64,000 nucleotides of DNA from Macrocystis pyrifera (lineage: Eukaryota; Sar; Phaeophyceae; Laminariales; Laminariaceae). A model generated the notes under the pieces. The model searched no databases and was not told the origin of the DNA. It saw only the letters and a program-made list of their open reading frames with translations. The DNA lies in assembly GCA_031763025.1 (NCBI GenBank), contig JASSKH010000012.1, positions 4,497,397-4,561,396 on the forward strand, written 5' to 3'. Below are positions 46,301 through 57,835 of the stretch, in pieces (position 1 is the stretch's first letter; every line of letters begins with the position of its first letter). The position numbers were made by a program, and so were the translations under genes.

Positions 46301-49300
46301 AGTTTCGATGTATCGTATCGAAGGTGTTTTGCCCTCCCTCCCCCCTGTGGCATCACCGTGTTTAGTTCATTCAGATTCTGAACGAAAGTGTCGATGTACC
46401 CGGTATCAAACATCGAAATCGTTTTCCATGAGTTTTTTTTTTTTGTCTTTTTCGTCTTTTTTTTTTTTTTTGGTTCATCGTATTAGACTCGATTCTGGTT
46501 CGATACCATTACACTACGGTAGTGTCTCTTGCGTATCCGGCTCCTTTGTGCATCAGTCATTTTTTTGGTCGGTTTTTTTTATCTAGTAGAACTCACGACT
46601 TATTCTAGAATTGATCTGATTGGCTTAGGGTCGGGGTTAGGGTTGCTTTGATTGGCTTAGGGCCAGGGCTAGGGTTGCTCTTATTGGTGTAGGGGTACGG
46701 TGAGGGTTAGGGTTAGTTATATCAGTTGTCGTACACAGTGCGTGTCAACCATTTTCTCGAGTAGGTGGTAAGCAACCTTCGTTTACCCGGTCCGTTGATT
46801 TTGGTCCAACATTCGGTCGGCCAGTCGGTCGATCGGTTGGTCGGTCGTTACCGCATATCGCGCAAAAGAATACACCACCGTTCGGACGATTTTCCAAGGT
46901 GATTAGTATCTCGACTACGCGGAGAGCGAGTGCAAACGCCGAGCGATGTATTTTGTGTCTTAAAAGTACGGATATTTTTTTATCGAAATCATTCCAAAGC
47001 CACTATATATTCGGCGCGTGGCTACCTCGGAAAGTCATCCGAGGGTGTGTGCTGCCTTATCACCGGCGTGTTGTGTTGTCACCCGGGTGTGTTACCTTAT
47101 CACGCAGGGTGTTGCACGGCAGGTTGGTCGGTCAAGTCGGTCGGTCGGTCGACCCGTCGGTCAAATCGGGAGAACCAGTAGAGTTAGATATCTTATTGAA
47201 GCTTCGGATATTTCGTGTCGAAGGTGCTTTGCCCTCCGTCTCCATGGCACCCTCCTGTGTTTTTGTACGACACATAGCTCCATGTATTGAATTCGAAATT
47301 CTATCGATTACGTATTTTTGTGTAGCGGTACGCGTCGATTAGTTTTTTTTTTGTGTATATCGGTATCGTATCGATTAGCTTTTCTGTATATCGGTATCGC
47401 GTCGCTTTATTTTTTGTGTATCGGCATCGTATCGACTGATTTTTGTTGTTTATCGGTATCGTATCCTATTAGTTGTTGTTGCTTGTCGGTATCGTATCAA
47501 TTATTTGTCTTGTCTATGGGCATCGTATCGATTAGTTTTTGTTGGTCGGTATCGATTGATTAGTTTTTTCTGTATCAGTAGTTTTTTGTGTATCGGTATA
47601 ATATCGAAATCAATTCTAGTTCGATACCCAACACTACGAACCAGTGGGTCATTTTGTCGGTCGTTGGGTTGGTCATTCGATTCTTGAGTGGGTCGTTCAT
47701 TCGTCTTGTCACTGAATCACTCAATTGGTAATTCGGTCGTGTCGCTTGGCCGGTCATTCGGTCGGTCATTCGATTTGCTGATCCGGTCTGTCGTTCGTTA
47801 AGCCTTTTGGCGGATCGGTCGATCGGTGTCTCGGTTGCTCGGTCTTCAAGTTGGTGCATCGTTCAGTCGGTTGGTCATTCGGTCGACCGGTCGGTTGGTC
47901 ATTTTGGTTCGTCGGTCGTTCGGGAACCCGATTGGTGGACCGACCGATCGGATTATCATTCGATCGGTCGGTCGGCCGGTTGGTTGAGCAGCCAGTTGGT
48001 TGGTGTGTATTTTTTTTTGTGTTTTTGGGTATCGGACGGCGTACGCCAGCTGCGAACGCTTGCTGAATTTCGCATCCCCCCCCCCCCCCCCCCCCACCCT
48101 CAGAGGCAGCGTGAATTACTATTACAGGGGTCCATAGTTAATAGGACCTATGGTGTACATAAAAACCTATATATTTACCTATTTTTACTAACAAATTTTG
48201 GTCCCATTAACTATGGACCCCCGTAATAGCGACCTTACCGACCCGAAGCAATCGACGAATGGAAATCGGCCGTCGGCAGTGAGCCGAATCATACCCCGAA
48301 TTGAACCGAGCAGAACCGAATCGATTCGAACCAAATCGAACCAAATCGAAATGAACCGAAACGAACCGAACCGAACCGACCCAAACCAAGTCAACCAAGA
48401 CCGAGTCTGCCAGTGAACTTAACCCGACCTTTCTGTCTGCCTCGTTTACCGAATCGATTCCGATTCCGCATGTGCGATCTTTCTCGCTCGTCGTCATCCG
48501 AACCGATTCTGCCGCAGATTTCGGGGCCGACGAAAGCTTGCGAATTTGGCGACTGCACCCTAGAGGCTTGCTGGGGGGACCCGCGTTTCCGACCACGGTA
48601 TTGTGCAAGGCATAAGAAGCAGGGCAACAAGCTCATGGTGAGGGAGGGCGGGTAGGGTGTTCCTGGGGTGTGTACCGTAACGATGCGAGTCATCGTACGT
48701 GCCCCCCTAGACCGATTTTGAAAGCTCGATTGCTCTACGAGTACGGCCGGGAGGAAGGGTCCCAGTGCAGAAGAGGGCGATTTCGGAAATGTCTCGTTGA
48801 GAGCCTTTCTTGGACGAGTCGGTCGGTTTTTATCCCGGTGTCTCGGCTGTGGAGCAAAATCGAGCTGTCTATAACTATACAAGGGGTTGCGATGACTCGC
48901 ATCCTTACGTTGCATTGGAGGAGGGTTGAGGCGGGGCGGGGGGGGGGGGGGTGGGGGAGTGGGGGGAGTGGCGAAGGGGTTACGTTTTTGTTTTTTGTTT
49001 TTCTTGTTTTCATTTTGCTTTGACTTGCTTGCCTGCTCGTTGTTTGTCTTTGGTTTGTGCCGTCTGTCACAGGCATGTAATGTCTACATGTCAGTAGGAG
49101 ACCCGCTACGTGGGATGTCCTTAGGATGGCCTATTGATAGCAGACGCCACCATTTATTTATTTTTATTTATTTATTTTTGCTTTATTTGGTTCTTGTTTC
49201 TTGCTTCTACATTCATGTGGTGTTTCTTGTGAATGTTTATTTTAATTTATTTCTGTTTTCTTTTTTTTCCCTCTGTTGACGCCAAAGGATCCGGTGGCCG

Positions 49301-52300
49301 TAGAGGAGGGCGACAAGGCCGCGGCTCCGGAGGCCCCCGCGCCGGAGCGACCGCCGACTCCCGACTCCCCGGCATCCAACGCTACGGCCGCGCCGTTCTC
49401 TGAGGCAGTGCAGGTGCTTTTGCGAGTAGAACTGTCACACACGTCGGGTAGATCTCACAGATGGATTGGTTCGTGATCTGTATGATCTGTATGGTCTGAA
49501 CGATGTGTGTGATATGTATGATCGGTATGATGTGTATGATGTGTATGATCTGTATGATCTTGTATGATCTGTATGATCTGTATGATCTGTATGATCTGTA
49601 TGATCTGTATGATCTGTATGATCTGTATGATCTGTATGATCCGTATGACCTGTATGACCTGTATGATCTGTATGATCTGTGTGACTTTTATGATCCGTAT
49701 GATCCGTATGATCTAGCTCATGTTGCCGGGTGGGCGCCGTATATACAATGTTGCATGAGCTACTACTGTAGCACTTGTTTCCTTAGTTGTATCTGTACCG
49801 CGCAGATCCTGCACCGCGTTTCAGAGCAGCAGGTTAGCATTTATCTGTGGATGATCTATCTGTATGTGATACATATATAAAATGATATATCTGTCGATGA
49901 AAAATCTGTTTGTAGATGATCTATCTGTAGATGATCTGTCTGTAGATGATCTATCTGTAGATGGTCTATCTGTAGATGATATAGCTGTAGATGACCTATC
50001 TGTAGATGGTTTGCCTATAGATGATCTATCTGTAGATATATGATCTATCTGTAGGTGATCTATGTGTAGATGATCTGTCCGGCGCGTGAGCTCGTGAATC
50101 CCTTTTTGGGCCTTCAGAGTGAGGACATAAACGACCAAAAGATGAGGATTGCACCGTCGGTAACCGCTTGGTTGCCTGATTGATGATGCTGTAGCCGTAG
50201 ATCTTGCCACTTACCAGGTAGTCTGAACAAGACCCATGGATTGGTCAACTGCTTACATTTATATCTAGTACCGGCACATTTATACCAGGCATGTAAGCAA
50301 TATAAAAAACGTCAGCTGTGAAAGATCGAGGATTTATTCGAAACTCATCTTTTGCAGGCTTTGCAATACTTTGATCGCCCGTACTACGTGCATGTCAGGA
50401 TGTTCCGTTCGTCAACACATGCACACACACACACACACACACATTTGTACCCTGCGCCCGCTTGGCACCCTGATAATCCCGCCGCCGACCTGATCTCACC
50501 TGGAACTTCATGATGCCAGCTTTTCTTTAGCATGCCCGTGCCTAGCGACTTTCGCTCGTCCGACCTTCTCCCGTCCCGCCTGTTGCCCCCCCTGCCACAC
50601 AGCCTCCCGGAGCCTTCCGAGTGGTTTCCTCGGCGGGACTGCCGACGCCGATCGAGCCAGAGATGGGAAAAGTCGACGTGCTCGGCGACGCGCTGCGCGT
50701 CCCGGGCCCGGGGAGGGCGGGAGTGGGAGCGGGAGTTCCATCGGCGGGAGGCGTGGTCGGTGGCGGTGGCGGCAGCGGCGCTAGCGGAGGAGGCGTTAGC
50801 GGGATAAGCGGGGTTAGTAGCGGAGGCGAGGTTAGCGGTGGTGGCGGTGGCGGCGGTGTTCGCGAGCTGCGCGCGAGAGGGGGGGCCGGGGGCGGGGCGG
50901 CGGGGTCGAGGTGGGCAGGGGGGCCGGGACCAGGACCCCGCCAGCCAGAGGAAGATGAGGACGAATCGGAAGATGATGAGGACGAGGACGAGGGGTGGGA
51001 CGATGGCGGGGAGGTGGCGAAGGCTCTGGCCGGGAAGGTATCCGTGAATGGTGGGGCGGTGGCCGCCGGCGGCGGTAACTTTGGAGTGCAGGCCGCGCTG
51101 CAGGTCGTGCAGGTGGGTCTGTCTGTCCTTCGGTCTGTCGGTCTATAGATCGGTAGTTTTGTATGTGTGTTTTGTCGCTGCCCCCCCCCCCCGAAGAATG
51201 GAGTGATGACGCCCATCAAAAAGGAAGCGCCGACCATAGCATCGAGGGAATCATTCTCGAGATCCAGCCGCTACTATTGTATTATATATCTCAAACTCTT
51301 GATTTTCGTACTTGGGATTAAAAAAATAATACATCTATATGCAGACACGCGTGTTGCATTGGACAAGTAAACCCACCCCCGTTTTTCAGCAGGTTGTCCC
51401 CTATGAACTGGGGGTGTTCTGCAGGAGTTGACGCCTGCTTGTATGGAACCCCCGAGATATCGACCAAAACAATGGTTGGTAACGTTACCAACCATTGAAC
51501 CGTCTACGAGCAGCGTGAGGGCCCAACAGTACGTCATATTTTCAAGGCGATCGCCCGCGAAACTATTAATTACAGAACCGGACGTCGATATCGCAAGCGG
51601 CTCCTTTCGGGAATGAATCCAGGAGTCTTGACAGTAAATCTGAAGTAAAGCCATACATCGCATCAGCCGTTGTGTGCTTTGTGCTTTTTTTGGAAGGAGC
51701 GTACGCAAGGTAAATATCAGCCGTCGACTGAAGGTTTTCTTGTGAAAAAACAAGCGTACGTAATGTAAATATCAGCTCGTCAACTGTTTTTTTATTTTAT
51801 TTATTTTTTATCCTCCGGCGGATTGGTAAAAATAAAGCTTAAGCTCACCACACTTCCACGTTCCCAATTTCGTGTCGTGTGTCAAATTAGCCCATAGCTC
51901 CCGATGCAACATCAGAACAGGCTGATGTTATCACTGGCGTTTGGGCACGTTGACCCGACCTGACCCCCGAGAGGAGCAGGTGCGGCGGAGATAGCCACCC
52001 AGGAGAGTCATCTCTCCCGGGTAGTGTGGGACTTGCGCGAGCTCACCCACTAACAAAAACCGAGGCTATGAGGCCTTCCCGCCAGACTTGGTCCAGTTGC
52101 GGTCCACCCTACCCGTTGGGGCGTTGGTCCTCAGAAGGTTTTCTCGAAGGTTCGCCGCACGAGCTTTCAAGTTTTGACGTCGATGTGTTACGGTTTTCGA
52201 TTGCAAAAGATGAGTTTTGAGTAATTTTGGTTTTCGATCTAACCTACCAGTTGAGATGTGCGTGTGTGTTGTTTTTCGAAGAACGTAAAGTCCACTACCT

Positions 52301-52792
52301 TAGTAATGGTTAGCGTCCCCTCGTCCCCCGTCCCCCCCCTCGCCCGGACCCGAATTTTCGAGCTCGACAAATCTGCCAATGCCAAACGACAACGCTTGCG
52401 GACAAGCGTCGATGAGATATGCCTAACGCCACCCTTGAAGGATTTTCATCGCTGACGTCCTTCTTACTGTGGAGAAATCGAGCTCGAATAGTCGGTCCGA
52501 GGGGGGAGGGGGGGGGGGGGGGGGGGGGGGGCCGTTTTTTTTTTTTCTTTCGCATTTTTACGTTGTTAATATCATACCGGTAGAACCTTTTTACATATTG
52601 TACAAAACCTTGTCGAGCCGGCCTCCGATGATATTGACAGAACCAGATCCCGATATTGCAAGCAGCTCCGCGGATAAGAACCGCGGGGCTATGTAGCAGG
52701 AAATTAAGTGAAGTGCCAGGTATCGTGTTGCGTCTACCAAGGTGAACATCAGCCGTCGACTGATGGTTTTTTTCCGCCGCTCGCCGGCATCC

Positions 52793-52829
<37 letters not shown>

Positions 52830-54974
52830 CCCGTACGAGTGCGTACGTAGCGGTTGGAGGGGGTGTTTGCCCTCGTGGGAGTGATGCGTTCGGCCGTATT
52901 TTTTGCCGTACCGCCTGCCTGTGTTGCCGAAAATGTCGAGACGTCATTGGAAATACCGAATGGTGGAGAGGCCCGATGCACCGGTGAAGTCGGCCGTGCT
53001 GACGTGTATGTATAGTTCCGCTCGCTTGTCCCTGAATATTATGAACTTTTTGATTGAATATTAGTGTACGAAAGGTCGTTGTTTTCAGGGGCGGAGTGAT
53101 GTATATATATATACCTGGTATGTAGGAAGGGTTTTCGGTACTGCTGTAGACTACGTGTACCTGGTACATATTTACAAAAAAACAAAAAAAACAAAAAAAA
53201 CAGAGACAGCACCTGTGACATCGAGAACTTCGTCGGAACTCGTCTTTGCAAGCTGTGTGATACTATTACGGAGGACCATAGTTAATAGGACCTACGGTAC
53301 ACACAAACACCTATATATTTACCTTTTTTTACTCACAATATTTGGTCCCATTTACTATGGTCCCCCGTAATAGCTAGTCGTACTATTGCGGGGGTCCATA
53401 GTTAATAGGACCTATGGTATACATAAAATCTATATATTTACCTATTTTTACTGAAAGTATTTGGTCCTGTTTACTATGGACCCCCGTAATAGTGATACTT
53501 CGATAGCGCGTGCTAGGGTAAGGGTTTTATGTGGCCTCCTGCAGGAAATACAGTCTGTGTCTTGAGAAAGACAATGTGAAGCTGCTTCGAGGTGTGTACG
53601 ATAACGTAAAATGTTTGCACTTGGGGAATTATTCTATGAATACTTGAACAGGAACGCGAAAAAGTTTTCAGTCTCCGCCGGGCTTTTCTCGTGCTAAAAC
53701 ACTAGAGGTTTTTGTACTTGTTTTTTTTTTCTTCGAGTATACCGGTACGTACATACCTAGTACACACGTATGATATCATATAGTACGGGGGATCATAGTT
53801 AATAGGACCAATTATTGTTAGTAAAATAGGAAACTATATAGGTTTTCGTGTGTACCGTGGGTCCTATTTACTATGGTCTTCCGTAAGAACAGGTACATGT
53901 TACAAGAGCATGTGGTCTATTACGGGGGGCCATAGTAAATAGGACCTACGGTACACGCAAAAGCCTGTATGGTTACCCATTTTTACTATTAATAACAATA
54001 TTTGGTCCTATTTACTATGGTCCCCCGTAACAGTGCGGCAGCAAATATGTCACGAGACATGCCATGTCAAGCAAGGCAAAACGTGCGCTGTCAAGGGTGC
54101 AGGGCCGAGTGTTCCACACTAAAACCTGGCATTTCAGTGTCGGTCAAGGCATGTCAAAAGCAAATTTGCTGTCTGTCAAGGGTTGAGAATGCTGTCTCGT
54201 GACACCTTTACCTTTGTGCAGCAATGGTGTACCCGTAAACCAATTTCAAAACCATCCTTTTACATAGCCACAGCAAGAGATGAGACCAGGTAAATCGACT
54301 TACTCACGAGAAAAAAAACACTTGGAATTAGTATGAGATCGTCTTTTCTGTATACAGTATACCTGGTACGATGGTACTGAAAAGTTAGAGACCTGTTTCG
54401 AGGAAGATCGAGGAAGATAGGCGCCGAAATCTGCGCCAGGGTGTGTGTTATCTTGCGTGTTCCCAGTATACGGTATGATGCATATATAGCAGTATAATGA
54501 CTACAGTAGCCAGGCAGCACAGCGATAGGGCTAAGGGGGGGGGGGGGGGTGTACTCGATAGGAGAGATGTACTCGATCTCATGCATGGCCGTAGTCGTAT
54601 GACCATAGACCCTCGCATCCCTACAATGCCGGGACGGAGCATGTCGGGTTTTCACCGACCAGGCAGACATTGCTTGCACCAAGCGCGAAGCGCCGTGAGG
54701 TGCTCGGCGAGTCGCATGAAGGGTGAGCTGCATCCTATTAAGAACCGCTTGTGAGGCGGACTTGCGTATGGATGACAGCTTCAATGAGTTAGTTTAATTT
54801 CCGGTGTGGCCACTTCCAGAGACAGCAATGGGAGTACTACTATGTAACTGCCTCTTGGGTGCCGTACCTTGAACACTACGTGATACGATCAATTCCCTTG
54901 TGCAGAGTAAAGGTTCTTTACTTCGCACAAATGATCTAACTAGACGACCAGCTGTGGGCGACCGCCAAAAAAAA

Positions 54975-55008
<34 letters not shown>

Positions 55009-57793
55009 GGTACCCTGGATGTCTAGCTCACGTAGTGAGCGGCATGTTTTACAGTGTCGTTGCCAACCGACGCCAACCCAACCCATATATAATATATGGG
55101 GGGGGGGGGGGGGGGGGGGGTACTCATTATCGTGCATGGCCGTAGTCGTATGACCATAGACCCTCGCATCCCTACAATGCCGGGACGGAGCACGTCGGGT
55201 TTTCACCGACCAGGCAGCAGATGTTGCTTGCACCAAGCGCGAAGCGTGACGTGAGGTGTTCGGCGAGTCGCGTGAAGGGTGAACTGCATCCTACTAAGAA
55301 TCGCTTTCGAGGCGGATTTTCTTGCATATGGGTGACAGCATCAATGAGTCGATTTAATTTCTGATGCGGCCACTTCCAGAGACAGCAATGGGTTCACTAT
55401 GTAACTGCCTCGTGGGTACTTCACCATATACCGGGTACACACTACGTGATACGATCATCCCCCTTGCGCGGAGTAAAGGTTCTCCCCGCACAAAAATGAT
55501 ACCAGGTAAAACTTGACAGCCAGCCGTGGTAACCCCCTCCCCCCCAAAAATAAATTAAAATAAAATACCGGCACCCTGGCTGTCTAGCTCACGCAGTGAG
55601 AGGCGTGTTTTACAGCGTCGTCGCCAACCGACGCCAACCCAACCTATATAAGAGGGGGTGGGGGGGGCGTACTCTTTTTCTGCTTGCCTTAGTCGTTTGA
55701 CCATTGACCGCGCATCCCTTCCGAGACGACGAAGAGGGGGGTGTCAGGTTCCTTTTGTAGCAGTATGCCGGCTAGGGCGTAAAGGAGGGGGGGGGGGGGG
55801 GAAGGTGTGCTCATGTCACCATCCATGACCGTAGTCGTATGACCACAGATTCGCGCATCCCTATAATGCAGAGACGGATGACGTCGGGTTTTCACCGACC
55901 AGGCAGACGTTGCTTGCCCCAAACGCGAAGCACCGTGAGTGATATGTTCGGCGAGTCAGCTGAAGGGCGAGCTGCATGGAAGCGCTTGTGAGGCAGACTT
56001 TTTTGAGTATGGAGGACGTCATGGAGCGGATTGTTGATTTGTTTTCTGGTGTTGGCCACTTCCACAGAAAGCAATGGGTATGCTATGCAACTACCTCGTC
56101 GGGGGGGTGCCATACCCTTCACACGACTCCTATTGCGTGATGCGATCGTGTTGCTTGTACGGATTTAAGGTTCTCCATCCCGCACAAATGATCTACGAGT
56201 ATCTCGACCGCCAGCCATGGCGTGCGCAAAGAGGAGGAGGAGGGGGGGGTTGTCAGACCCACCCTCACTCTTACCCGTTACCGTCACCCTTACCGCTATC
56301 GTTACCGTTATCCGTACCCTTACCCTTTTACCCAAACCCCTATCCTCGCCCTTTCGTCCTTACCGTTACCCTCACCCGTACCCTTACCCCTACCCCTAAC
56401 CTTGCCCCTACTGCTACCGCTACCATTACCCTTGCTCTTTTACCCTTTTACGTACCCCTACCCTTACCCTCACCGTTACCCCCTTACCCCCACTCTTACC
56501 CGTTACCCTTACCCCTATCCTTACCCTTACCCTTAGCCTTGCCCCTACCCTTTCCCGTACGCTTACCTTACCCTTACCCTTACCCGTCCGTACCCGTATC
56601 GTGACGCCTACCGTTACTCTTAACCTTACCCTTACCCTTACCCTTACCCTTACGCCTACCCGTACTCTTAACCTTACCCTTACCCTTACCCTTACCCTTA
56701 CCCTTACCTTTACCCTTACCCTTACCCTACCCTTACCCTTACCCCCGCCCTTTCCCTCACGCTTACCGTTGACCTTACTCTTGCCCTTACCCACACCCTT
56801 ACCTTACCCCTACCCCTACCCCTGCCCTTTCCCTTACCCTTACCCTTTCTCTTACCCTTACCCTTACCCCTACCTCTACCCCTACCTCTGCCCTTGCCGT
56901 TACCCTTGCTCTTCCTCTTGCTCTTGTTCAGGCGGAAGTGATAGAAAACGGAGGAGGCAACGATCCGCCCGTGTCGAACGATGTAGTAGACGCGGCGGAG
57001 ATGGGGGACGTTCAGGCGCGGGTGGCGGCGTACGGGCGCTTGGCGGCCAAAAAAGTGCAGCCTCCTCCGATCAGGCACAAGCCTTCGAAGGTGCGCTTCG
57101 TCTTTTCCTACAGGCTAACAGTCAAGCGCAAGCCTTGTGTCAGCCCCTTTGAGACGGCACTCCGGGTTGTCGTGAGAAAACACTTGGAATAGGAGTCATA
57201 CGGTTTAGGGTCATGTACAAAATCGACGCGAGTCGACGAGTGGGAAAACAATTGCCGAACTATTCTCGCGACCAAAGTGCCGAGACACGTTTACGCCGTT
57301 GCGGGGAGGGGGGGAGTTAAGTGCAGCCTTCGAAGGTGCGTGTTTTATTGGGGGGGGGGGGGGAGGATAGTACGTGACGCCTCTCACCAATACTCCAGAT
57401 ATTTTCGGAGCAGATAAATTCCTGATGTGTTCGCGGTGTAGCTAATGCTTCGGGTGGGGAGCTGTATCGTCCGCGTGGTGTATGGGCATATGTTCCCTCG
57501 GTTGGGTCTGTAGTAGTTATGTAGAGCTTGCGCAACATTTCAGAACGGCAAGTTGGTCTATTACGGTAAGGGACCATAGTAAATAGGACCAACTATTGCT
57601 AGTAAGAATAGGTAAGTACATAGGTTTTTGTGTATACCGTAGCCCCTATTTACTATGGACCCCCGTAATAGTAACAGACCATGTCCGGGGGCGGGCTATT
57701 TACTATTTACGGAAGGACCATAGTAAATAGGACCTACGGTACACAAAAAAAAACTGCGTATTTCCCCAGTTTTTACTGACAATATTTGGTCCT

Positions 57794-57835
<42 letters not shown>

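Larger units (their letters stand above)
51113..56931 (+). other. Intron of about 5.8 kb between exons 12 and 13
   Basis: It holds the unidentified repeat pair, the four-copy MITE cluster, the three-unit P array and the CCCTTA array. From 51780 to 52500 I recognise nothing except an A/T-rich stretch and a GC-rich non-coding segment. Confidence 0.55.

Noticed and set aside
52310-53169. Minus-strand frames rich in Lys and Pro
   Set aside because: They are read through a 33-base T run and a G tract.
56262-56928. Interstitial telomere repeat
   Set aside because: The unit is CCCTTA (complement TAAGGG), which is not a rotation of TTAGGG.
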